Positions 46,090 to 53,934 of a DNA stretch of 64,000 nucleotides are shown piece after piece. The stretch lies in contig NZ_JABBGJ010000002.1 of assembly GCF_012927345.1 (NCBI RefSeq), positions 247,205 through 311,204 on the forward strand, written 5' to 3'. The position numbers were made by a program, and so were the translations under genes. The DNA is from Paraburkholderia polaris. Its GTDB lineage: Bacteria > Pseudomonadota > Gammaproteobacteria > Burkholderiales > Burkholderiaceae. The notes below the pieces were generated by a model that was given only the letters and a program-made list of their open reading frames with translations, searched no databases and was not told where the DNA came from. Every line of letters begins with the position of its first letter. Position 1 is the stretch's first letter.

Positions 46090-46980
46090 ATGGAGCTTCG
46101 ACACCTGCGGTACTTCGTGGCCGTCGCCGAAACGGGCAGCCTGACCGTGGCGGCCGAGCGGCGCCTGCACACGTCGCAGCCCTCGCTGAGCCGGCAGATC
46201 CGCGATCTTGAAGACGAGGTTGGCGCGGAACTGTTCAGCCGCAGCGCTCGCGGGGTCGAACTGACCGCGGCGGGCAAAGCCTTTCTCGACCACGCGCGAC
46301 TCGCGCTGACGCAAGTCGACGCCGCCACAGAGGCTGCACGCCGCGCCTCGCGGCCTGCCAAGCAGGTCTTTGCGCTGGGCTTTCTGACCGGCCAGGAAAT
46401 GACCTGGTTGCCGCGCGCCATGCAGGTGCTGCGCGACGAACTGCCCAACATCGACGTGACGGTGTCGAGCCACTATTCCCCGGACCTTGCCGATGCGCTG
46501 GCGCGCGGCAAGCTCGACCTTGCGTTCCTGCGTGCGGAGGAGGGCTTCGATCTCGACTATCGCGTGGTCAGCCGGGAGAAACTCATTGTGCTCATGCCGA
46601 GCGACCATCGCTTGACCGGGCGAGCGGCGATCCGTCCGGAAGATTTTGTCGGTGAAACCTTCATCATGGCCTCGAACAAGGCGAAGGTGCTCCACGACGT
46701 GATCGAGCGCTATCTGCGGGAAAGCGGCGTGAATATCACGCCCGAACATGGCGTCGACAATCTGGCGATGGCGATGTCGCTCGTGGCGTCCACCCGCGGC
46801 CTCGCGCTGATGCCGGAGTATGCGAACAACCTGCTGCCGTGGTCGGTCGTGAGCCGGCCGCTCGAAGGCGACACGCCGACAATCGATCTCGTCATCGGCT
46901 ATAGCAAATCGAATACATCGCCTGTGTTGAAGCTATTTCTTTCCCGCGCCGAGGAACTGATCACGCAAGTCATGACCTGA
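46090..46980 (+). CDS. LysR-type regulator
   Basis: A 296-residue LysR-type regulator: HTH YFVAVAETGSLTVAAERRLHTSQ then SLSRQIRDLEDEVGAELF, and an effector domain with FALGFLTGQEMTWLP and LDLAFLRAEEG. It is of the BenM/CatM-like class by appearance. Divergent from the SDR gene; expected to control it in response to a small organic molecule. Confidence 0.93.
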   Translation: MELRHLRYFVAVAETGSLTVAAERRLHTSQPSLSRQIRDLEDEVGAELFSRSARGVELTAAGKAFLDHARLALTQVDAATEAARRASRPAKQVFALGFLTGQEMTWLPRAMQVLRDELPNIDVTVSSHYSPDLADALARGKLDLAFLRAEEGFDLDYRVVSREKLIVLMPSDHRLTGRAAIRPEDFVGETFIMASNKAKVLHDVIERYLRESGVNITPEHGVDNLAMAMSLVASTRGLALMPEYANNLLPWSVVSRPLEGDTPTIDLVIGYSKSNTSPVLKLFLSRAEELITQVMT

Positions 46981-47191
46981 TCGCCCTAATCACCCTCGGC
47001 AAGCGGCACGCGGCGAGCACGGCCGCCGTTCGCACGCCGATCGAGCCTGGCGCTCGGAGGCCTCATGAAGCTTCCGTTGCAAAACGCGCGAAAGATGGGG
47101 CTGGCGGTGCGGCAATCCGTTTACCTATACTCATCTCACTCTGTAAGGCAGCCCAATCGCCGCAACCAATACCAACAAGACGGAGCCTCAC

Positions 47192-48778
47192 ATGCCTGTC
47201 GCGATGCGAAACGCGGCCCTCGTGCTGCTGACATGTTTGACGTTGGGCGCCAGTGCTTATGTGCAAGCCGGCTCCGGTTGCGATGAGGGATGCAACGCCC
47301 GCGGCCAGCTACTCGATCATCGTGTCACGTTACGGCTCAGCGCCGCGGCGTTTTCGAAATTGCTTGCGTCGAACGCGTCCGGTCAGCAACTCGCGCAGAT
47401 CGCCGGCGCGCCCGCTTGTGGCGTGGAGATCGTGACCTTCCGCTACCGGACCATCGGCGGCGCGGGCGAACCCACTACGGCCAGTGGCGCACTGATGATT
47501 CCGGGCGGGCGATCGGCGGCATGTAGCGGGCCGCGTCCGCTGATGCTCTACGCGCACGGTACGACCGCGTACCGCAACTACAACATCGCCGATATCACGC
47601 AAACCGATCCGGGCAACGGCGACGGCGCCGGAGAAGGCATCAGCGTTGCCGCCATGTACGCGGCCCAAGGCTATATCGTGGTGGCGACCAACTACGCGGG
47701 CTATGCCGGCTCCGATCTCACGTATCACCCCTACCTGAACGCCGGTCAGCAATCCGCCGATGTGATCGACTCGCTTCGGGCGGCGCGGGTCGCACTGAGT
47801 GAAGTGAAGGCCGAAAGAAGGACGCGCGAGAATGGCAAGCTCTTCGTCACCGGCTATTCGCAAGGCGGCTTCGTGGCATTGGCAACGCATCGTGCTTTGC
47901 AAGCGGCCGGGGTCAAGGTCACCGCATCGGCGCCTGGATCGGGGCCGTATGCGCTTGCCGCCACCGCGGACGCGCTCATCGAAGGCGAGGTGAATCTGGG
48001 GTCGACGCTATTCACGACCCTGATCGTGACGGGCTACCAGCGCGCCTATGAGAACATCTATCGCAAGCCTGGCGACTTCTATGAAGCGGCCTATGCCCCG
48101 GGCATTGAGAATCTCCTGCCGAGTTTGCAACCGCTCGATACGTTGTTTGCGAAGGGGAAACTGCCCTCGACGCAACTCTTCAACAGCGTTCCACCGGCGC
48201 CGCAATATGCTTCGATGACGCCGCCGACATCGCCGCCTCTCGTACCGCCCTCGCTGACCCCTGTGTTTGCTGCCGGATTCGGCAACGCCAATCTCGTGCG
48301 CAATGCCTATCGTCTGAGTCTTCTGGAAGACGCCGCGGCCAATCCCGATGGCGCGTTTCCCAACACCACGGTTGCCATGACGCCGGCGGCGAATCCTATG
48401 CATCCGCTGCGCCAGGCGTTCAAGCGCAATGATTTACGTAACTGGCTGCCGCGAGCGCCGGTTCTGCTGTGCGGCGGCGGCTCGGATCCCACCGTGTTTT
48501 TCTTCAACGCACGCATCGAACAGGCCTACTGGCAGAACGCCAACGTGCCGGCAGGGCTCACGTCCGTGCTGGATGTGGACTCTCCGATCGCCGGTCCCAA
48601 TGATCCGTACGCGCCCATCAAGCAGGGTTTTGCAAATGCGAAAGCGACGCTCGCAAATCAGGCCGTTGCGGGCGGTGCAACCGACGGTGGCGCCTCAGCT
48701 GTGCTTCAGGCCTATCACGGTGAACTGGTCGCGTCGTTCTGCATGGTCGCCGCCCGGGCCTTCTTCGCAAACTTCTGA
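47192..48778 (+). CDS. Secreted alpha/beta hydrolase (lipase/esterase-like)
   Basis: A 528-residue exported hydrolase. Signal peptide ends YVQA near residue 27. The nucleophile is the Ser in VTGYSQGGFVAL, preceded by PLMLYAHGTTAYR (oxyanion region) and VVATNYAGYAGSD. A proline-rich stretch (PPAPQYASMTPPTSPPLVPP) lies in the cap region. It resembles secretory lipase or feruloyl-esterase-like proteins of 400-550 residues; substrate unknown. Confidence 0.85.
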   Translation: MPVAMRNAALVLLTCLTLGASAYVQAGSGCDEGCNARGQLLDHRVTLRLSAAAFSKLLASNASGQQLAQIAGAPACGVEIVTFRYRTIGGAGEPTTASGALMIPGGRSAACSGPRPLMLYAHGTTAYRNYNIADITQTDPGNGDGAGEGISVAAMYAAQGYIVVATNYAGYAGSDLTYHPYLNAGQQSADVIDSLRAARVALSEVKAERRTRENGKLFVTGYSQGGFVALATHRALQAAGVKVTASAPGSGPYALAATADALIEGEVNLGSTLFTTLIVTGYQRAYENIYRKPGDFYEAAYAPGIENLLPSLQPLDTLFAKGKLPSTQLFNSVPPAPQYASMTPPTSPPLVPPSLTPVFAAGFGNANLVRNAYRLSLLEDAAANPDGAFPNTTVAMTPAANPMHPLRQAFKRNDLRNWLPRAPVLLCGGGSDPTVFFFNARIEQAYWQNANVPAGLTSVLDVDSPIAGPNDPYAPIKQGFANAKATLANQAVAGGATDGGASAVLQAYHGELVASFCMVAARAFFANF

Positions 48779-48826
48779 GCGCTGCCCCGGGTTTATCGAT
48801 GCTGACGGACGCCATGGCAGATCGTC

Positions 48827-48943
48827 GTGCGACTGGTGCCCTCGCCGGTGGATCTGGCATCGCGTCAGTGGCTGGCCGCGCGCATGGCGAAGGCGGGGCT
48901 CGATGCTGCTATCGACGGCGTGGGCTTCAGGAGCAATGGGTGA
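48827..48943 (+). pseudogene. Remnant of M20-type amidase (N-carbamoyl amino acid hydrolase-like)
   Basis: A 38-codon segment, in a frame different from the overlapping GNAT gene, reads VRLVPSPVDLASRQWLAARM then AKAGLDAAIDGVGF and stops at TGA. This matches the N-terminal TRLxxSxxDLAARxWLxxRMxxAGLxxxID pattern of hydantoinase/allantoate amidohydrolase-type M20 enzymes. The zinc-binding domain is absent. It is probably a deletion scar at the boundary between the hydrolase and GNAT genes. Confidence 0.6.
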
Positions 48944-49817
48944 AGCGATCGTGACGAATCCGGACGGGCATGGTGATTTTATCGTGCGCAACATGTCGGC
49001 CGACGACGTAGCTTTGTCGGTCGAATGGGCTGCATTGGAAGGATGGAACCCCGGCCTGCACGATGCCGAGTGCTTTCGTGCCGGGGATCCCAACGGGTTT
49101 TTTATCGGCGAGTGGCGCGGCGAACCGGCCGCCTGCCTATCCGCAGTCGCCTACGGCGAACACTTCGGCTTTATCGGTCTGTATATCGTGAAGCCGGAGT
49201 TTCGCGGCAGAGGCTTTGGCATACGCGTCTGGCAGCAAGGCATGGACTATCTGCGTAACCGTAATGTCGGATTGGACGGTGTCGTCGCTCAACAGGAGAA
49301 TTACAGAAAGGCTGGTTTTCGGCTTGCATATCGCAACATTCGCTTTCAGGGTGTCGTTCAAACCATCGCCCAAGGCGCGACGCGTTCGACTATTTTGAAT
49401 GCGTCGGCGCTGCCGTTCGAACCGCTGTTTGACTACGATCGCCAGTGCTTTCCCGCAGCGCGTGAGCGTTTTCTCACCTCATGGCTCGGACAACCAGACG
49501 CCATTGCGCAGGTCGCAGTTCGTGACGCTCAGGTTGCCGGCTACGGCGTATTGCGCCGTTGCAGAACGGGATGCAAGATTGGACCGCTCTTCGCCGATAG
49601 TGATGAGATCGCCGGCGATCTGTTCGATGCGTTGGTGGCGCGCATGCCGGGCGAGGTGGTCGTTCTTGATGTGCCGGAAATCAATCCTGCTGCTGTCGAG
49701 CTGGCCGAGCGGCATGGCATGACGAGCGTCTTTGAAACGGCACGGATGTACACGCAGGAATCGCCAGTTATCGACATTAAACGCGTGTTTGGCGTGACGT
49801 CATTTGAACTCGGATGA
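48936..49817 (+). CDS. GNAT-family N-acetyltransferase, two-domain
   Basis: A protein of about 293 residues. An N-terminal GNAT domain has acetyl-CoA signature IVKPEFRGRGFGIRVWQQG and a QENYRKAGFRLAY segment; a C-terminal second GNAT-like half has VAGYGVLRRC, KIGPLFADS and ERHGMTSVFETARMY. Substrate unknown. The start is uncertain: ATG 48936 has AGGAG only two bases away, while GTG 48951 and ATG 48903 are alternatives. The beginning overlaps an amidase remnant, so the present start may have been created by a rearrangement. Confidence 0.8.
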   Translation: MGEAIVTNPDGHGDFIVRNMSADDVALSVEWAALEGWNPGLHDAECFRAGDPNGFFIGEWRGEPAACLSAVAYGEHFGFIGLYIVKPEFRGRGFGIRVWQQGMDYLRNRNVGLDGVVAQQENYRKAGFRLAYRNIRFQGVVQTIAQGATRSTILNASALPFEPLFDYDRQCFPAARERFLTSWLGQPDAIAQVAVRDAQVAGYGVLRRCRTGCKIGPLFADSDEIAGDLFDALVARMPGEVVVLDVPEINPAAVELAERHGMTSVFETARMYTQESPVIDIKRVFGVTSFELG

Positions 49818-49913
49818 TCGGCGTGCAGGTTTCAGCCTCTGCGTGTGTTGCCGTCGGCGGCGCATCTCATGAGCCGCAGGCGGCAAACATATCGTTTGAT
49901 ACGCGCATATGCG

Positions 49914-50219
49914 CTACTTCCATTTTGAGCCGAGACTCTCCAACCCGGCTTTCATGAGATCTTCCGCCACCATGGCGACGCGCAGTTCGACGTCGGCGTT
50001 GAGTTTCAGAAAAAATGGTTCTGCGAGTGCCGGAATTCCCGACGGATCGTCGAGGTTCACCACAAGTACCGCGCCGCGTGTTCCATTCTGCTCGGTAAAG
50101 TAGGCGGCTTCCGGTTTTAATTCTTCGAGAATTCTCCCTATCACTTCGCCGGCCGTGCCTTCGCGCACCAGCGTGTTGAACGGTTCGTGTGGTATCCGTA
50201 CGTTGAGAAGCATGCGCAT
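49914..50219 (-). CDS. Conserved hypothetical protein, small alpha/beta
   Basis: A 101-residue soluble protein: MRMLLNVRIPHEPFNTLVREG, a helix, then AYFTEQNGTRGAVLVVNLDD and a helical end. An excellent AGGAGGAAGAC ribosome site precedes the ATG. The ferredoxin-like beta-alpha-beta layout suggests a small binding or dimeric protein, but I do not recognise a characterised family. It lies 93 bp downstream of arsH on the same strand and may be read through from the arsenic operon. Confidence 0.7.
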   Translation of the reverse strand: MRMLLNVRIPHEPFNTLVREGTAGEVIGRILEELKPEAAYFTEQNGTRGAVLVVNLDDPSGIPALAEPFFLKLNADVELRVAMVAEDLMKAGLESLGSKWK

Positions 50220-50312
50220 GTCTTCCTCCTGGTCGATGCCAAAAGGGCATCTTAAGGATAGGTGGTTTATGCGCTGCGAGCGTCAGGGTTAGCACTGGCG
50301 AGGCCGTCGCCG

Positions 50313-51077
50313 TCATTCCGTTTCGCTGTCGTCGGTGTCCGCATTGGCGCTCGCCGCTTCCTGATCCATCGCGGCGGCCGCCAACGTAGCCGCCAGTTCC
50401 GGATGCGCTTCCTTGCGTTCGCTGTAGCGATCTGTCAGGTAGTCCGAACGGTCCCGCACCAGCAACGTGAACTTGTACAGCTCCTCCATCACGTCGATGA
50501 GGCGGTCGTAATAGGCAGAGGATTTCATCCGGCCGCCGGCGTCGAATTCCTGATACGCCTTCGCTACCGACGACTGATTGGGGATCGTCACCATCCGCAT
50601 CCAGCGGCCCAGCACGCGTAGCGCGTTGACGGCATTGAACGATTGCGAACCGCCGCATACCTGCATCACCGCGAGCGTGCGTCCTTGCGTGGGGCGCACG
50701 CCGCCGCTTTCGAGCGGCAGCCAGTCGATCTGATTCTTGAACACGGCCGTGAGCGTACCGTGACGCTCCGGGCTGCACCACACCTGTCCCTCCGACCACT
50801 CGGACAGTTTGCGAAGTTCGACGACCTTCGGATGATCGGCCGCCACGCTGTCCGTGATCGGCAGGCCGTGCGGATCGAAGACCCGTGTTTCAGCGCCGAA
50901 TTGGCGCAGGATGCGTTCGGCTTCGAGTGTGAGCAGTTTGCTGAACGAAGTGGGACGCAATGACCCATATAACAGCAGAATTCGCGGGGCGTGTTGCGAA
51001 ACCGCTTGCGGTTCGAGTTTTTGCAGATCCGGCGTGTGGAAGTGTGGGCCGCTGATGTTGGGCAGATCCGCGGACAT
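50313..51077 (-). CDS. arsH: ArsH, NADPH-dependent FMN oxidoreductase
   Basis: A 254-residue flavodoxin-like reductase. FMN-binding [37 protein letters not shown] and [26 protein letters not shown] are ArsH hallmarks; ArsH oxidises trivalent organoarsenicals. The ATG at 51077 follows GGAGGGT and overlaps the arsC stop (TAATG). The acidic C-terminal tail of about 30 residues is low in complexity. Last gene of the arsR-acr3-arsC-arsH operon. Confidence 0.95.
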   Translation of the reverse strand: MSADLPNISGPHFHTPDLQKLEPQAVSQHAPRILLLYGSLRPTSFSKLLTLEAERILRQFGAETRVFDPHGLPITDSVAADHPKVVELRKLSEWSEGQVWCSPERHGTLTAVFKNQIDWLPLESGGVRPTQGRTLAVMQVCGGSQSFNAVNALRVLGRWMRMVTIPNQSSVAKAYQEFDAGGRMKSSAYYDRLIDVMEELYKFTLLVRDRSDYLTDRYSERKEAHPELAATLAAAAMDQEAASANADTDDSETE

Positions 51078-51499
51078 TAACGCACCCTCCGTCCTGCGCT
51101 GTCGATCACCTGCTCGCCGTCTTCTTTTGTAAACGCTCCTTGTTGTGCTGCGGGCAGGATATCGAGAACGACCTCGGAGGGCCTGCATAGACGCACGCCG
51201 AGCGGGCTGACCACAATCGGGCGATTGATGAGGATCGGATGCGCCAGCATCGCATCGAGCAATTGCTCATCGCTCAAGGACGCCTCCGCAAGGCCGAGTT
51301 CCGCATACGGCGTGCCCTTCTCGCGCAGCGCGGCGCGCACGGTGAGACCCGCGCGCTCGATCAGGTCTTTCAGCGTGTCTCGATCGGGCGGACTCTTCAG
51401 ATATTCGATGACCTCCGGTTCAATGCCGGCGTTGCGAATCATTGCCAGCGTATTGCGCGAGGTGCCGCACTGCGGGTTGTGATAGATCGTGACGCTCAT
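51077..51499 (-). CDS. arsC: Arsenate reductase, glutaredoxin type
   Basis: A 140-residue ArsC reducing arsenate to arsenite with glutathione/glutaredoxin. The catalytic Cys11 is in [37 protein letters not shown] carries the conserved arginines. It overlaps acr3 (4 bp) upstream and arsH downstream, indicating tight translational coupling. Confidence 0.96.
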   Translation of the reverse strand: MSVTIYHNPQCGTSRNTLAMIRNAGIEPEVIEYLKSPPDRDTLKDLIERAGLTVRAALREKGTPYAELGLAEASLSDEQLLDAMLAHPILINRPIVVSPLGVRLCRPSEVVLDILPAAQQGAFTKEDGEQVIDSAGRRVR

Positions 51500-52581
51500 A
51501 TACGCTGTCCTTTAACGCTGTGTTTTGCTTCGTACCAGTGCTGCGAACGATTGACGACGCCGACCACCAGCAGCATCACCGGCACTTCGATCAGCACACC
51601 GACCACAGTGGCAAGCGCCGCGCCCGAATGAAATCCAAACAGGCTGATCGCGGTGGCCACCGCAAGCTCGAAGAAATTGCTTGCGCCGATCAGACTCGAC
51701 GGGCCTGCGACGCAATGCGCAACGCCAAGCCGACGATTGAGCAGATACGCGAGGCCGGAATTGAAGAACACCTGAATCAGAATCGGCACTGCGAGCATCG
51801 CGATGACCAGCGGTTCCTTGACGATTGCCTGCCCCTGGAAGGCGAACAGCAGTACGAGGGTTGCCAGTAACGCGCTGATCGAATAGGGCGCGAGATGAGC
51901 AACCGCCTGCTGGAAATGCGCGCCGCCTTTGGCGAGCAGATGACGGCGCAACCACTGCGCGAGGATGACGGGGATGACGATATACAAGCCGACCGAAATA
52001 ATCAGCGTGTCCCATGGCACCGTAATCGCCGACAAACCCAGCAGGAGGGCGACGAGCGGCGCGAATGCCACGATCATGATGGCGTCGTTGAGCGCCACTT
52101 GCGATAGCGTGAAATACGGGTCGCCCTTGCAGAGTTGCGACCAGACGAACACCATCGCCGTGCACGGCGCGGCGGCAAGCAGAATGAGACCGGCGATATA
52201 GCTGTCGAGTTGACCTGCGGGAAGCCACAGCGCGAACACATGTCGAATGAAAATCCAGCCGAGCAACGCCATCGAAAACGGTTTGACGAACCAGTTCACA
52301 AACAAGGTCACGCCGATACCGCGCCACTGGCTTTTCACCTGGGTCATCGCGGCAAAATCGATCTTGACCAGCATCGGAATGATCATCACCCAGATCAGCA
52401 CGCCAACCGGAAGATTGACCTGTGCCACTTCCATGCGGCCGATCGCCTGAAAGAGTGGCGGCAGCAGTTGCCCGAGCAGAATGCCGCATACGATGCACAG
52501 CGCCACCCAGACGGTCAGATAACGCTCGAAGAATCCAATCGCCGGCCGTGCGCCGCGCGCCATGCTGTTGGTGGTGCTCAT
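51496..52581 (-). CDS. acr3: Arsenite efflux permease, ACR3 family
   Basis: A 361-residue, ten-helix arsenite exporter of the ACR3 (BART superfamily) type. The key Cys lies in AAPCTAMVFVWSQL and the conserved Glu in LIGASNFFELAVATAI, as in characterised Acr3. The ATG at 52581 overlaps the arsR stop (ATGA). Pumps out the arsenite made by ArsC. Confidence 0.95.
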   Translation of the reverse strand: MSTTNSMARGARPAIGFFERYLTVWVALCIVCGILLGQLLPPLFQAIGRMEVAQVNLPVGVLIWVMIIPMLVKIDFAAMTQVKSQWRGIGVTLFVNWFVKPFSMALLGWIFIRHVFALWLPAGQLDSYIAGLILLAAAPCTAMVFVWSQLCKGDPYFTLSQVALNDAIMIVAFAPLVALLLGLSAITVPWDTLIISVGLYIVIPVILAQWLRRHLLAKGGAHFQQAVAHLAPYSISALLATLVLLFAFQGQAIVKEPLVIAMLAVPILIQVFFNSGLAYLLNRRLGVAHCVAGPSSLIGASNFFELAVATAISLFGFHSGAALATVVGVLIEVPVMLLVVGVVNRSQHWYEAKHSVKGQRI

Positions 52582-52904
52582 TTTTCGCAGCAGCCGGGGA
52601 GGTTGCTCGCGGCGCATGGTCCGCCGGCGCAGCAGTTTTCAGTCAGGAAGGCGATCAGGCCCGTCATCGCGTCGAAATTCGCTGAATAGATGATGAAGCG
52701 CCCGTCCTGCCGCGGTTTCACCAGCTCGGCATGTGACAGATCCTTGAGGTGGAACGAGAGGCTTGATGGGGAAAGCCCGAGCTGCTGCGCGATTTCACCA
52801 GCGGCCATGCCATCCGGCCCGGCGACGACCAGCAAACGGAAGATCGCCAGCCGTGATTCATGAGCGAGCGCGCCAAGGGCGCGTACAACGAGGTTCGAGT
52901 CCAT
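52578..52904 (-). CDS. arsR: ArsR-family arsenite-responsive repressor
   Basis: A 108-residue winged-helix repressor (MDSNLVVRALGALAHESRLAIF, then LGLSPSSLSFHLKDL). It lacks the ELCVCDL arsenite site in the recognition helix; instead the C-terminus has clustered cysteines (ENCCAGGPCAASNLPGCCEK) as in ArsR types that bind As(III) with C-terminal thiols. The start ATG 52904 lies at the predicted transcription start, so translation may be leaderless. Confidence 0.94.
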   Translation of the reverse strand: MDSNLVVRALGALAHESRLAIFRLLVVAGPDGMAAGEIAQQLGLSPSSLSFHLKDLSHAELVKPRQDGRFIIYSANFDAMTGLIAFLTENCCAGGPCAASNLPGCCEK

Positions 52905-52910
52905 GGCCAA

Positions 52911-52939
52911 ACGATACGCCGATCGTTTTCATATTTCAA
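52911..52939 (-). promoter_or_regulatory. arsR promoter, TTGAAA-N17-TATCGT
   Basis: Read on the minus strand: -35 TTGAAA (52939-52934), 17-bp spacer, -10 TATCGT (52916-52911). The expected start point is about 52904-52905, that is at the arsR ATG itself. The -35 lies inside the operator dyad, so repressor binding would block RNA polymerase. Confidence 0.6.
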
Positions 52940-52952
52940 GTATTGTTGAAAT
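52933..52952. promoter_or_regulatory. ArsR operator ATTTCAA-N6-TTGAAAT
   Basis: Perfect 7-bp arms around GTATTG, overlapping the -35 of the ars promoter. Typical placement and AT-rich dyad for an ArsR site. Confidence 0.7.
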
Positions 52953-52996
52953 GACGTGGCTGACGTGGCTGACGTGGCTGACGTGGCTGATGTGTG
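52952..52996. repeat. 9-bp tandem repeat TGACGTGGC x4 plus one decayed copy
   Basis: Four exact copies (52952-52987) followed by TGATGTGTG. It directly abuts the ArsR operator on its upstream side. Units of 9 bp do not match the DNA helical period, so a slippage origin is more likely than a designed array of protein sites. Confidence 0.9.
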
Positions 52997-53094
52997 GATG
53001 GCGGTGACTGCATATGCGAGCCTGCGGGCGATGTGACCTATCGCTAAGCATCCAACGCCATCGCCTGAGGCCAGCGCAGGATTCTCGAATTGCC

Positions 53095-53721
53095 TCAGTT
53101 GCCGAACAACGAGGCCTGCGTCCCGCGGTTTGGCAGTGGGCGTGCCGATTTCACCGGCGTTTCCCGGTCGACCGTTTCCGGTGCGGTGGTTGAAGCCGCA
53201 GCCGCAGCCGCAGCCGAATCCGCAGCCGCTTCCAGCGAAGTTTGCCCGGCTTCGAGCGACAGAAGAAACATCTTGTTTGCCAGTCCGCCAGCAAAGCCGG
53301 TCAGATCGCCGGACGCGCCGATCACGCGATGACAGGGCGCCACGATCGAGATCGGATTTCTGCCGTTCGCCGCGCCCACGGCCCGCACCGCGTTGATGTT
53401 CCCGATTTGTGTAGCGATGTCCGCGTAGCTGCGCGTCTCGCCAAACGGGATCGTTAGCAGCGCCGCCCAAACCTTCTTCTGGAACTCCGTTCCCTGGAAG
53501 TCGAGTTCAAGGTCGAACCGGTCTCTCGTCCCTGCGAAATATTCGTTCAATTGCCTCTCGGTTTCGATCAGGATCGGGCGCTCATCCGCTTCGACTATCT
53601 CCGGCAGACGCACCCGGTTCGGCTTGTCGTTCTCCCACAGAATGGCGGCAAGCCGGTTGCCGTTTGCAACGAGCTTTAGTTCGCCAACGGGGGAGTTCAT
53701 TAACTTGTATGCGTATGTCAC
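53095..53721 (-). CDS. ogt: O6-alkylguanine-DNA alkyltransferase with C-terminal tail
   Basis: A 208-residue suicide repair protein. Alkyl-acceptor Cys130 is in the invariant PCHRV; TEFQKKVWAALLTIPFGETRSYADIA and GAANGRNPISI are the DNA-binding helix region. The core ends near residue 160. A tail of about 48 residues follows: an Ala-rich linker (DSAAAAAAASTTA), then a Pro/Arg-rich part ending TQASLFGN. QASLF (202-206) fits the beta-sliding-clamp-binding consensus Q-x-S/D-L-F. The start is GTG 53721; an internal ATG at 53700 is possible. Confidence 0.93.
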   Translation of the reverse strand: MTYAYKLMNSPVGELKLVANGNRLAAILWENDKPNRVRLPEIVEADERPILIETERQLNEYFAGTRDRFDLELDFQGTEFQKKVWAALLTIPFGETRSYADIATQIGNINAVRAVGAANGRNPISIVAPCHRVIGASGDLTGFAGGLANKMFLLSLEAGQTSLEAAADSAAAAAAASTTAPETVDRETPVKSARPLPNRGTQASLFGN

Positions 53722-53934
53722 TTTGCTGGGTTCCTGGCTGGCTGGAGGCTGACATGGCTTGATGCGAGGCTGCGAACTCGCTGTGCAATGGCTCCGATAC
53801 CTGACAGCTTAAACCGCGTCCTCGCTGAGGTCACGCCGGATCTTGCTATCCAATTCTGCGCGTGGCCCGGGACTCAGTAGAATTGATACCTTCGGCACAT
53901 CGCCCACCGGCAATCGGATATCTTCTCTACGACT

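Noticed and set aside
49867..50799. 310-codon minus-strand frame across the small hypothetical gene and arsH
   Set aside because: Out-of-frame shadow of two well-supported minus-strand genes.
52952..52996. Possible CRISPR-like or iteron array
   Set aside because: Repeats are contiguous 9-mers without spacers; no cas or replication genes nearby.
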